Shown here piece by piece: positions 44,844 through 53,140 of a DNA stretch of 64,000 nucleotides (position 1 is its first letter; each line of letters begins with the position of its first letter). The stretch covers positions 1,364,001-1,428,000 of the forward strand of contig NZ_RCWZ01000001.1 in NCBI RefSeq assembly GCF_003675385.1, in the 5' to 3' direction. This DNA comes from Mucilaginibacter kameinonensis. GTDB lineage: Bacteria; Bacteroidota; Bacteroidia; Sphingobacteriales; Sphingobacteriaceae. The notes beneath the pieces were generated by a model that was given only the letters and a program-made list of their open reading frames with translations, was not told where the DNA came from and did not search any database. Both the position numbers and the translations under genes were made by a program.

Positions 44844-46016
44844 ATGAAGAATAACAAGAATTTATTAATGATGTTAAGCTGTTCGGCTGCACTTTTCGCG
44901 GCTTGCAACGGTAATCCTAAAGCAACTGACTCAACCGTGAAAGATTCAACTTCGGTAACTACCCATGCTATACCCGATTCGGCAAATTTTGAAGCCGATG
45001 TACAAGGGCAAAAAACAAAGCTTTTTACCCTTAAAAATACCGGCGGCGTAACCGCAGCTATCACCAATTATGGCGGCAGGCTGGTGAGCCTGTTGGTACC
45101 CGATAAAGACGGTAAAGCTACCGATGTTATTTTAGGTTATGATTCGGTGAAAAGCTATCAAAAACCGAAGGAGCCATATTTTGGTGCCATCATTGGTCGT
45201 TATGGCAACCGCATTGCCAAAGGTAAATTCACGCTTGATGGTAAAGCTTACCAGCTGGATATTAACGATGGAGTAAATACCCTGCATGGCGGTTTTAATG
45301 GTTTTTATGGCAAGGTATTTTCTGCCAAGCAATTAAGCGCTTCACAACTGGAACTTACCTATGTTTCAAAAGATGGTGAAGGTGGTTATCCCGGTAATTT
45401 AACTGCAACTGTAGTTTATACCCTGGGTGATGATAACTCATTGAAAATAGAATACAAAGCCACTACCGATAAACCTACCATTGTTAATTTAACTAATCAC
45501 GCTTATTTTAACCTGAATGGTGCAGGCAGCCCTACTATTACAGATAACGTAATGCAAATAAACGCCGATGCTTTTTTGCCTGTGGATACCACACTTATCC
45601 CAACCGGCAAATTACAGCCGGTTAAAGGCACCCCGTTTGATTTTACCACATCAAAAGCTATTGGTAAAGACATTGGCACTGCCGATGAGCAATTGAAAAA
45701 CGGTAAAGGTTACGATCATAATTTTGTATTGAACAAACATGATCTTACCACGCCGGTAGCTACCGCTAAAAGTATTGTTACCGGTATTACTATGGAGGTA
45801 TTTACCGAAGAACCTGGTCTGCAGTTTTACTCCGGCAACTTTTTAACCGGCGAAACTAAAGACGGTAAGGGCGGCAAAGCCTATCCGTACCGCTCGGCTT
45901 TTTGCTTGGAAACACAGCATTTTCCAGACGCGCCAAATCAGCCGGCTTTTGCTTCAACAGTGTTAAAACCAGGGCAAACCTACCATACAGTTACCATTTA
46001 CAAATTCTCCAAATAA
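44844..46016 (+). CDS. galM: Aldose 1-epimerase lipoprotein
   Basis: 390 residues with lipobox LFAAC (lipidated C21) and a Ser/Thr-rich linker, then the galactose mutarotase fold: GGVTAAITNYGGRLVSLLVPDKDGKATDVILGYDSV, GAIIGRYGNRIAKGKF, NDGVNTLHGGFNGF, and VNLTNHAYFNLNGAG with the catalytic His; the C-terminal LQFYSGNFL and GFCLETQHFPDAPNQ-like segment (here AFCLETQHFPDAPNQ) carries the catalytic Glu. It interconverts alpha and beta anomers, here probably in the periplasm so that released sugars fit the symporter. It is followed by GH51 after 7 bp. Confidence 0.95.
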   Translation: MKNNKNLLMMLSCSAALFAACNGNPKATDSTVKDSTSVTTHAIPDSANFEADVQGQKTKLFTLKNTGGVTAAITNYGGRLVSLLVPDKDGKATDVILGYDSVKSYQKPKEPYFGAIIGRYGNRIAKGKFTLDGKAYQLDINDGVNTLHGGFNGFYGKVFSAKQLSASQLELTYVSKDGEGGYPGNLTATVVYTLGDDNSLKIEYKATTDKPTIVNLTNHAYFNLNGAGSPTITDNVMQINADAFLPVDTTLIPTGKLQPVKGTPFDFTTSKAIGKDIGTADEQLKNGKGYDHNFVLNKHDLTTPVATAKSIVTGITMEVFTEEPGLQFYSGNFLTGETKDGKGGKAYPYRSAFCLETQHFPDAPNQPAFASTVLKPGQTYHTVTIYKFSK

Positions 46017-46023
46017 GTAAATC

Positions 46024-47994
46024 ATGTTAAAAAGGACTTTTTTAACGTTATGTGCGGCCAGTGCTTTTGCTATGGCAAACGCGCAAACACAGTATACCAT
46101 TGCCGCGGATAAGGTAAAGGCGCATATTCAGCCTACCATGTATGGGATATTTTTTGAAGATATCAACCTTGCTGCCGATGGTGGTGTATACGCCGAGCTG
46201 GTAAAAAACCGTTCGTTTGAATTTAACATGCCTTTAATGGGATGGAAGGAACAGAAGAAGGACGGGGGCGATGGCCGTACGGAAGTAATTAACCGTGCCG
46301 TTGAACGCCCGGAGAATGCTCATTTTATAAAAAGTTATATCACAAGCGATGCCGGTTTTTATGGTTTCTCAAACGAGGGCTTCCGTGGGGGGATGGGTGT
46401 TAAGGAAGGCGAAGAGTACAGCTTTTCGGTAATAGCCAAACAGGAAGGTGATACCTACGTAAAACTGAACATTGAACTGCATGGTGATAACGGTGATATC
46501 ATAGGCAAGGCAGAGCTTATGCCAACTGATAAAGAATGGAATCGCTACAGCGTAAAATTTAAATCGAGTGCTACAACACCTAAGGCTCAGCTATACGTTT
46601 GGATGAGCGGCAAGGGCGTCATCGATCTGGATATGATCTCGCTGTTCCCTGAACATACCTGGAAAAATCGTCCGGGTGGTTTGCGTGCTGATCTGGTACA
46701 ACGACTGGCAGATCTTAAGCCTGGCTTTTTACGTTTCCCGGGTGGATGTATTGTTGAAGGGCGTGAGCTTAACAATCGCTACCAATGGAAAAAAACCATA
46801 GGCCCGGTTGATAAACGCGAGAACATCATCAACCGCTGGAACACCGAATTTAAACATCGTCCGGCACCTGATTATTACCAAACTTTCGGTCTGGGTTTCA
46901 TGGAGTATTTCATGACTGCCGAAGATATTGGTGCTTCACCGCTGCCTATCCTGAATTGTGGTATGGCTTGCGAATTTAATACCGGCGAGTTAGTTCCGTT
47001 GGATAAGCTTGATCCTTATGTGCAGGACGCGCTCGACCTGATTGAGTTTGCCAATGGCGATGCCAGCACCAAATGGGGTAAGCTGCGTACCGATCTTGGT
47101 CACCCGGCGCCATTTAATTTAAAAATGATTGGTGTGGGTAACGAGCAATGGGGCCCGCAATACATTGACCGCTGGAAAATTTTCACCAAGGCTATCAAAA
47201 CTAAATACCCTGATGTGAAGATTGTATCGGCTTTAGGCCCATCACCTGAAGGCAAAGAGTTTGACCTGTTAAACAAAACGTTCCGTAGTTTGGGAGCCGA
47301 TATTTTAGATGAGCATTATTATGCGCCGGCAAAATGGTTCAGGGACAATGCCCGCCGTTATGATAACTATGACCGTAAAGGCCCTAAGATTTTCGCCGGT
47401 GAATATGCCGCGCAAAGTGTATCTACAGTAAACCCGGATAATAAAAACAACTGGGAGTGCGCGTTGTCTGAGGCTGCTTTCATGACAGGTTTAGAGCGTA
47501 ATGCCGATGTGGTGAACATGGCTTCATACGCCCCGCTTTTTGCCCACGTAGAAGGTTGGCAGTGGACACCAAACCTCATCTGGTTTGATAACCTGAAAAG
47601 CTATGCTACGCCAAATTACTATGTGCAGCAATTGTTTTCAATAAACAAAGGTACCGATGTGGTACCGCTTACTTTGAACAATGAAGCTGTAGCCGGGCAA
47701 AATGACAGCTATGCTACAGCCAGCCTGGACAAGAACACTAACGAGTTGGTGATCAAATTTGTGAATACCAGTACATCGGCACAAAATGTGAGCTTTAAAA
47801 TTACCGGCTCAAAAGGCTATCAAAAACAGGCTACGGTTACAACGCTGAAAGCTGAAAGTAAGGATGCCGAAAACTCGTTGACTGCGCCTACAGCTGTCAG
47901 CCCGGTTGAAAGCACGATTGATATCTCCGGCAATACCCTGAAGCTTGCTGTTGAGCCGTACTCGTTCAAAATAGTAAGGCTTAAAAACAAATAA
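46024..47994 (+). CDS. GH51 alpha-L-arabinofuranosidase
   Basis: 656 residues with signal peptide ending ANAQT. An N-terminal extra beta-sandwich (carbohydrate-binding-like, about 130-230) and a TIM barrel with the GH51 pattern: FEDINLAADGGVYAELVKNRSFE, LRFPGGCIVEGRELNNRYQWKKTIGP, acid/base E374 (GVGNEQWGPQYIDRW) and nucleophile E460 (IFAGEYAAQS). A C-terminal beta domain ends VEPYSFKIVRLKNK. It removes arabinofuranosyl side chains from arabinan, arabinoxylan or arabinogalactan. It is in one unit with galM and the following GH43 gene (3-bp gap). Confidence 0.96.
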   Translation: MLKRTFLTLCAASAFAMANAQTQYTIAADKVKAHIQPTMYGIFFEDINLAADGGVYAELVKNRSFEFNMPLMGWKEQKKDGGDGRTEVINRAVERPENAHFIKSYITSDAGFYGFSNEGFRGGMGVKEGEEYSFSVIAKQEGDTYVKLNIELHGDNGDIIGKAELMPTDKEWNRYSVKFKSSATTPKAQLYVWMSGKGVIDLDMISLFPEHTWKNRPGGLRADLVQRLADLKPGFLRFPGGCIVEGRELNNRYQWKKTIGPVDKRENIINRWNTEFKHRPAPDYYQTFGLGFMEYFMTAEDIGASPLPILNCGMACEFNTGELVPLDKLDPYVQDALDLIEFANGDASTKWGKLRTDLGHPAPFNLKMIGVGNEQWGPQYIDRWKIFTKAIKTKYPDVKIVSALGPSPEGKEFDLLNKTFRSLGADILDEHYYAPAKWFRDNARRYDNYDRKGPKIFAGEYAAQSVSTVNPDNKNNWECALSEAAFMTGLERNADVVNMASYAPLFAHVEGWQWTPNLIWFDNLKSYATPNYYVQQLFSINKGTDVVPLTLNNEAVAGQNDSYATASLDKNTNELVIKFVNTSTSAQNVSFKITGSKGYQKQATVTTLKAESKDAENSLTAPTAVSPVESTIDISGNTLKLAVEPYSFKIVRLKNK

Positions 47995-47997
47995 CCC

Positions 47998-49002
47998 TTG
48001 AAAAAGATCATTCTGATCATATCCTTATTGTTCCCGGGCATTATAAGTAATGCCCAGGAACTAAGGACTGATATATCGGTGCACGACCCGGTAATAACCC
48101 GGCAGGATAGTACTTATTATATCTTTTGTACGGGCAATGGCATTGCCATGTGGTCATCAAGCGATAGGGTGCATTGGAAGGCTGAGAAACCGGTATTTGC
48201 CGCTGCCCCACAATGGGCGGTTGATGCTATTCCCGGTTTTAAAGGTCATATATGGGCTCCGGATATTTCTTTTTACAACGGATTATACTACTTGTTCTAT
48301 TCGGTATCGGCATTTGGCAAAAATACATCGGCCATTGGTGTCGCAACCAATACTACGCTTCATACCAATGATGCTAACTATAAATGGGTCGATCATGGTA
48401 AGGTAATTCAATCTATCCCCGGTAAAACTAACTGGAACGCTATCGACCCTAATTTAAATATCGATAAAGATGGTACGCCATACCTCGTATTCGGCTCGTT
48501 TTGGGATGGCCTGAAACTGGTGAAGCTGAATAAAGACAGGCTAAGCGTTGCGGAGGACATTAACGAGATCCCAACCATTGCTACCCGCAGAAAAGCAGCG
48601 GCAGAAAACCTGCCGGCTGTTGACGGTAACCCTGTTGATGCAGGCGGTAATGCCATTGAAGCGCCTTTTATATTTAAACGCGATAATTATTTTTACCTGT
48701 TTGCCTCGATAGATTATTGCTGCAAAGGGCCTAAGAGCACTTACAAAATGATCATCGGTCGCTCCAAAAAATTGAAGGGGCCATACCTGGATAAAGAAGG
48801 CATAGCCATGAATAAAGGCGGTGGCAGTATCCTGCTGGCCGGCGACGCTAACTGGTATGGTGTAGGCCATAACGGGGTAAGTACTTTTGATGGAGTTGAT
48901 TATATCATCTTTCACGGCTATGACGCGGCAGATAAGGGGATTTCTAAGTTGAGGGTGGAAAAACTGGATTGGGTTGATGGATGGCCGGTTGTAGGGAAAT
49001 AG
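47998..49002 (+). CDS. GH43 arabinan endo-1,5-alpha-L-arabinanase-like enzyme (TTG start)
   Basis: 334 residues. The frame starts with TTG at 47998, three bases after the GH51 stop; this gives the signal peptide MKKIILIISLLFPGIISNAQ, so I take TTG as the true start. GH43 triad: catalytic base D30 (VHDPVI), modulating D150 (NAIDPNL), general acid E221 (AIEAPFIF). The FKGHIWAPDISFYNGLYYLFYSVSAFGKNTSAIG block and the GSFWDGLKLV and HNGVSTF segments resemble the endo-arabinanase subfamily. It likely cleaves arabinan backbones into oligosaccharides for GH51. Confidence 0.92.
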   Translation: MKKIILIISLLFPGIISNAQELRTDISVHDPVITRQDSTYYIFCTGNGIAMWSSSDRVHWKAEKPVFAAAPQWAVDAIPGFKGHIWAPDISFYNGLYYLFYSVSAFGKNTSAIGVATNTTLHTNDANYKWVDHGKVIQSIPGKTNWNAIDPNLNIDKDGTPYLVFGSFWDGLKLVKLNKDRLSVAEDINEIPTIATRRKAAAENLPAVDGNPVDAGGNAIEAPFIFKRDNYFYLFASIDYCCKGPKSTYKMIIGRSKKLKGPYLDKEGIAMNKGGGSILLAGDANWYGVGHNGVSTFDGVDYIIFHGYDAADKGISKLRVEKLDWVDGWPVVGK

Positions 49003-49025
49003 CTTTATAAGCTCATATAAAGTTA

Positions 49026-49119
49026 TGTCATTGTGAGCGATAGATTGCAATCTCGTAGCTCATGCATATCCGAACTGCGTAGCTACGAGATTGCTTCGTC
49101 GTTCCTCCTCGCAATGACA
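49026..49119. repeat. GTCATTGCGAGG-type repeat (copy 3)
   Basis: Arms TGTCATTGTGAGCGATAGAT and GATTGCTTCGTCGTTCCTCC continuing into CGCAATGACA, plus an inner palindrome GAGCTACGAGATT/AATCTCGTAGCTC. It is a composite of two inverted repeats. Confidence 0.8.
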
Positions 49120-49138
49120 TGGTTTTTATTTCGCAGGT

Positions 49139-49262
49139 TTAAGCGTCCGCGCTTGAACCCATTTTCGTGTAAGCGTCCACGCTTACTCACCCGAAAAAAC
49201 CAATAACGTGAGCGTGGACGCTCACATTTTGTATTATTCAAGCGTGGACGCTTGAATAATAC
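49139..49262. repeat. AAGCGTCCACGCTT-type repeat cluster
   Basis: Four GCGTCCACGCTT or GCGTGGACGCTT words in 124 bp. The last is a perfect palindrome with 15-bp arms (49231-49245 and 49248-49262, GTATTATTCAAGCGT and complement) around GG. Related words occur at about 32281, 58285, 58487 and 58868. Confidence 0.9.
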
Positions 49263-49267
49263 ATTTG
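49260..49267 (+). promoter_or_regulatory. -7 element of the second GH43 gene
   Basis: TACATTTG matches TAnnTTTG exactly, 13 bp before the ATG. Its first bases are the last bases of the 15-bp-arm palindrome, so the -33 region lies within the repeat. Confidence 0.5.
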
Positions 49268-49280
49268 TTAAGATTAACAT

Positions 49281-50258
49281 ATGAAAATATCACACTACCT
49301 AATTGCATTAAGTTTTGTACTTGGCTGCCTGACTTCAGCCAAAGCCACCACCCTTGATACCACCTTTCGTGCCGATGGTAATCCCATTATCAAGTATAAG
49401 TATACCGCTGATCCGGCTGCTATGGTTTATAAGGATAAGGTATACCTATACACCGGTCATGACGAGGCTGCACCCGGCCATAACGGTTATACCATGCACG
49501 ACTGGGCTTGCTTCACTTCAACCGATATGGTGAATTGGACGGAGCATCCATCGCCCCTTAACGTTAAAGAATTTAAATGGGCTAAGGCCGATGCATGGGC
49601 TTCGCAGGTGATTGAGCGCAATGGTAAGTCTTACTGGTATGTAGCTGTTGAACACGGTACTATTCCAGGCAAGGCTATTGGGGTAGCTGTATCTGACAGT
49701 CCGTTGGGGCCGTTTAAAGATGCCCGGGGCAGCGCTTTAGTTACCAATGATATGACCAAAGCTGTAAAACATTCCTGGGATGATATCGACCCAACGGTTA
49801 TTATTGATAAAGATGGACAGGCCTACCTGTTTTGGGGTAATGGCATTTGCTACTATGCCAAGCTGAAAAGTAACATGACCGAACTTGACGGCGAGATCAA
49901 AACCATCACCCTGCCGCATTATACTGAAGCGCCGTGGGTACATTACCGTAATGGCTGGTATTACCTGTCATACGCCTATGAATTTCCTGAAAAAATAGCT
50001 TATGCGATGAGCAAAAGCATCAACGGTCCTTGGGAATATAAGGGGATCATTAACGAGCTGGCAGGTAACTCGAACACCAATCATCAGGCTATTATTGAAT
50101 TTAAAGGCCAATGGTATTTTATATATCATAACGGCGCGCTGGTGCCTGATGCAGGCAGTTTCCACCGTTCGGTTTGTATCGATTATTTGTATTACAATAA
50201 AGATGGCAGCATTAAGCGGGTTATTATGACAAGCGAAGGTGTGAAGCCTGTAAAGTAA
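49281..50258 (+). CDS. GH43 arabinosidase/xylosidase-like enzyme
   Basis: 325 residues with signal peptide MKISHYLIALSFVLGCLTSAKA. GH43 triad: base D44 (KYTADPAAMVY), modulating D170 (DDIDPTVIID) and acid E216 (YTEAPWVHYRNGWYYLSYA). The blade YLYTGHDEAAPGHNGYTMHDWACFTSTDMVNWTEH is typical of arabinofuranosidase/xylosidase-type GH43 rather than endo-arabinanases. It likely works on arabinosyl or xylosyl ends in the same polysaccharide. It has its own -7 element and a repeat-filled 278-bp upstream gap. Confidence 0.92.
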   Translation: MKISHYLIALSFVLGCLTSAKATTLDTTFRADGNPIIKYKYTADPAAMVYKDKVYLYTGHDEAAPGHNGYTMHDWACFTSTDMVNWTEHPSPLNVKEFKWAKADAWASQVIERNGKSYWYVAVEHGTIPGKAIGVAVSDSPLGPFKDARGSALVTNDMTKAVKHSWDDIDPTVIIDKDGQAYLFWGNGICYYAKLKSNMTELDGEIKTITLPHYTEAPWVHYRNGWYYLSYAYEFPEKIAYAMSKSINGPWEYKGIINELAGNSNTNHQAIIEFKGQWYFIYHNGALVPDAGSFHRSVCIDYLYYNKDGSIKRVIMTSEGVKPVK

Positions 50259-50277
50259 TTTTATTGTAGATTTATAA

Positions 50278-50364
50278 TGTAGAGACGTATCATATGCGTC
50301 TCCCACATGTAGATCATGGTAGATTTGTTATTCAATTAAAGACGTACGTGATGCGTCTCTACGT
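50278..50364. repeat. GAGACGCATCA-type inverted repeat
   Basis: Arms TGTAGAGACGTATCATATGC and its imperfect complement (CGTGATGCGTCTCTACG), with an extra inverted GCGTCTC word, surround a short AT-rich centre. No gene lies in 50259-50604 apart from this and the hairpin at 50386. Confidence 0.75.
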
Positions 50365-50385
50365 TAAATGATATTATAAACTAAA

Positions 50386-50417
50386 AAGCAGGAAAGGATA
50401 ATCTCTTTCCTGCTTCT
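50386..50417. terminator. Hairpin terminator between GH43 and GH2 genes
   Basis: An 11-bp perfect stem AAGCAGGAAAG / CTTTCCTGCTT (50386-50396, 50405-50415), about 130 bp after the GH43 stop. The flanking T-run is weak on the plus strand and better on the minus strand. Confidence 0.7.
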
Positions 50418-50604
50418 TAGTTTACGGGCTGTTACCTGCAACAAATCGTATCAACTTTTCTTCAAAACCAATCAAACGTAACCAAACGTTAAAATCGGTT
50501 CAATTTATCCTATACTTTTAGTGCGAAATAATTAATTCAAAAGCCTGTATGGCCGGTTTAAATGGTTTGTCGGAACTGTTTAGCCGGCTTTATAACCTAC
50601 AATT

Positions 50605-52833
50605 ATGAACATAAAAAAGTTTATTGTAATTGCCGCTGCCGCATTGCCATGCTTTGCCCATGCGCAGGAATGGCAGCCTAAAAAAGCCGTATTAATGACG
50701 CGCTTTGCCAAAGATGTCGACCCGAAAAATGTACTGCCGGAGTATCCTCGTCCGCAATTGGCGCGCGAAAAATGGATGAACCTGAACGGTCTGTGGCAAT
50801 ACCAGCCGGGAACCGCCGGTGAGGCAGTGCCTAAAGGCAAGTTATCGAAAACCATCCTTGTGCCTTTCCCGGTTGAATCAGCTTTGTCCGGCGTGATGGA
50901 ACAACACGACCGCATCTGGTACCGTCGTAAGTTTACCGTTCCTGCTTCATGGAAAGGTGAGCATATCCTGCTACATTTTGGCGCGGTTGATTACGAAAGC
51001 GAAGTATTTGTTAACGGCAAAAGCTTTGGTAAGCATACCGGTGGTTATGATCCGTTCAGCTATGATATTACATCAGCTATTAAAGGCGCGGGCGAGCAGG
51101 AGATCACCGTGCGTGTTTATGACCCTACTGATGACGGTGGTTTTCCACGCGGTAAACAAACGTTGCATCCTCAAGGTATCATGTATACTTCAACAACAGG
51201 TATCTGGCAAACAGTTTGGTTGGAACCTGTTCCTGTAGTAAACATCAGCGATATCAGGATAACCCCGGATATTGATCAATCAGTAGTAAAATTGAATGTA
51301 GATGCAGCTACTGCAGCAGGTTACACAGTTAATGTAAAGGTAAAAGATGGCAGCAAGGTTGTAAGTACAGCTTCGGGCAAGCCTAATGCCGAGTTTACTG
51401 TGCCCGTTCCTAACGCCAAATTATGGTCGCCGGATTCACCGTTTTTGTATGACCTGGATATCACACTTGAAAAAGGTGGCAAAAAGGTTGATGCTATCAA
51501 CAGTTATGTTGGTATGCGCAAAATTTCGGTAGGTGAGCAGGACGGCTACAAAAAGCTTTTCCTGAATAATAAATTCCTGTTCCAGATTGGTCCGTTAGAT
51601 CAGGGTTTCTGGCCAGATGGTATCTACACCGCGCCAACCGATGCGGCTATCAAAAACGACCTGCAAATGATCAAAAATTTTGGTTATAACATGGTGCGCA
51701 AACACATTAAAGTTGAGCCATACCGCTGGTACTATTGGGCCGATAAACTGGGTCTGATGATTTGGCAGGATATGCCTTCGGCTAATTCTTATACTGAGCA
51801 CACGCCCCCGGTTGATACGGCTGCTTATGCTTCAGAATTAACCCGTATGGTTAAAACGCACTGGAATTCACCTTCTATTGTAACATGGGTGGTGTTTAAC
51901 GAATCACAAGGACAGCACAATACGCCCGGATTAGTGAACCTGGTGCGTAAACTGGATAATTCGCGTTTAATCAATCAAGCCAGCGGCGGCAGTCATTTTG
52001 GTGTGGGCGATTTCCTGGATATTCACAGCTATCCGCCGCCTGCAGCACCTTCAAGCAAAACACAGGTATTGGCCTGCGGCGAATATGGCGGCATCGGTTA
52101 CATCATTCCCGGTCACGTTTGGAAAACAGGCCCGACATACATCATGATGGATAATCAAAAAGCTTATACCAACTTGTATGATGAGTTTGCCAACGACCTC
52201 GTGATCTACAAAACTAATGAAGGCCTAAGTGCCGCGGTGTACACCGAAACTACCGACGTAGAAGTTGAGCTAAACGGCTTGCTTACTTACGACAGGGAAA
52301 TTGTAAAAGGCCCGGTTGCAACTATCAAGGCATCAAATGATAAGATCATTCACGATGAAGAGTATATCCGCGAGGTGTTGCCATCATCAAAAGATAAAGC
52401 ACGTACCTGGAAATACACTTTTGATAAACCTGCTGACGGCTGGTTTGGCGAAAAGTTTGACGATAGCGCATGGAAATCAGGCGAGGCTGGCTTTGGTACT
52501 GCCAATACTCCAGGGGCTGTTGTGAAAACCGTATGGGATGGTAAAGATATCTGGATCAGGCAGGAGTTTACGCTAAATACGTCAAACGTAAACAAGGATG
52601 ATCTGGTGCTGTCATTGCATCATGATGATGCCTGCGAGGTTTATATCAATGGTGTTAAAGCTGCCGTAAAAGAAGGTTACACATCAGGCTATGCGATAGT
52701 CCAAATTACTAAGGAAGGCAAGAATGCGATAAACCTTAATGGTAAAAACGTCATAGCTATTCATTGCAACCAAACTGTAGGCGGTCAGTATATTGATGCC
52801 GGTATTTCGGCAATGAGCAAAACTAAACCGTAA
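50605..52833 (+). CDS. GH2-family exo-glycosidase with C-terminal beta-sandwich
   Basis: 742 residues with signal peptide MNIKKFIVIAAAALPCFAHAQ. N-terminal sugar-binding domain (WMNLNGLWQYQPG, ILVPFPVESALSGV, HDRIWYRRKFTVP, LLHFGAVDYESEVFVNGKS), a beta-sandwich, and a TIM barrel with acid/base E433 (WVVFNESQG) and nucleophile E493 (LACGEYGG). A C-terminal jelly-roll-like domain (about 605-742) resembles a galactose-binding module (FDDSAWKSGEAGFG, HHDDACEVYINGV). GH2 covers beta-galactosidase, beta-glucuronidase, beta-mannosidase and alpha-L-arabinopyranosidase-like activities; the exact substrate is not decided. It closes the forward block of carbohydrate-active enzymes. Confidence 0.93.
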   Translation: MNIKKFIVIAAAALPCFAHAQEWQPKKAVLMTRFAKDVDPKNVLPEYPRPQLAREKWMNLNGLWQYQPGTAGEAVPKGKLSKTILVPFPVESALSGVMEQHDRIWYRRKFTVPASWKGEHILLHFGAVDYESEVFVNGKSFGKHTGGYDPFSYDITSAIKGAGEQEITVRVYDPTDDGGFPRGKQTLHPQGIMYTSTTGIWQTVWLEPVPVVNISDIRITPDIDQSVVKLNVDAATAAGYTVNVKVKDGSKVVSTASGKPNAEFTVPVPNAKLWSPDSPFLYDLDITLEKGGKKVDAINSYVGMRKISVGEQDGYKKLFLNNKFLFQIGPLDQGFWPDGIYTAPTDAAIKNDLQMIKNFGYNMVRKHIKVEPYRWYYWADKLGLMIWQDMPSANSYTEHTPPVDTAAYASELTRMVKTHWNSPSIVTWVVFNESQGQHNTPGLVNLVRKLDNSRLINQASGGSHFGVGDFLDIHSYPPPAAPSSKTQVLACGEYGGIGYIIPGHVWKTGPTYIMMDNQKAYTNLYDEFANDLVIYKTNEGLSAAVYTETTDVEVELNGLLTYDREIVKGPVATIKASNDKIIHDEEYIREVLPSSKDKARTWKYTFDKPADGWFGEKFDDSAWKSGEAGFGTANTPGAVVKTVWDGKDIWIRQEFTLNTSNVNKDDLVLSLHHDDACEVYINGVKAAVKEGYTSGYAIVQITKEGKNAINLNGKNVIAIHCNQTVGGQYIDAGISAMSKTKP

Positions 52834-52854
52834 ATTTTGGTTTATGTATTAAAG

Positions 52855-52886
52855 AAAACGCCCGGGCATATTGTCCGGGCGTTTTT
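52855..52886 (+). terminator. Terminator after the GH2 gene
   Basis: An 11-bp perfect stem AAAACGCCCGG / CCGGGCGTTTT with a 9-nt loop and T-run, 22 bp after the stop. Confidence 0.9.
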
Positions 52887-52913
52887 GTTTTGATCCTTAC
52901 CCTAAAAAAAAGC

Positions 52914-53029
52914 CACCGCTCGGCTCCAGCCGAGTGGTAACTATCAAGCGGCCTCTGGCCGCCGAAGCCGGAGTAGCAGGCCAGAGGCCTGGGAATAATT
53001 GCCACTCGGCTCCAGCCGAGTGGCGGCGG
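52914..53029. repeat. CTCGGCTCCAGCCGAGTGG palindrome pair
   Basis: Two near-identical palindromes CTCGGCTCCAGCCGAGTGG about 85 bp apart flank a GGCCTCTGGCC/GGCCAGAGGCC inverted pair. It is a compact, G/C-rich element between convergent genes. Confidence 0.9.
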
Positions 53030-53042
53030 GTTTATTAAATTA

Positions 53043-53126
53043 TGTCATTGCGAGGCACGAAGCAATCGCATATTATACAGAGCCGCTAAACTTCCGTGCG
53101 ATTGCCACGCTTCGCTCGCAATGACA
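53043..53126. repeat. GTCATTGCGAGG-type repeat (copy 4)
   Basis: Arms TGTCATTGCGAGGCACGAAG and ACGCTTCGCTCGCAATGACA are good inverted copies, with an inner ATCGCATATTATACAGAGCC centre. Confidence 0.9.
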
Positions 53127-53140
53127 TGTTTTTAATTGTT

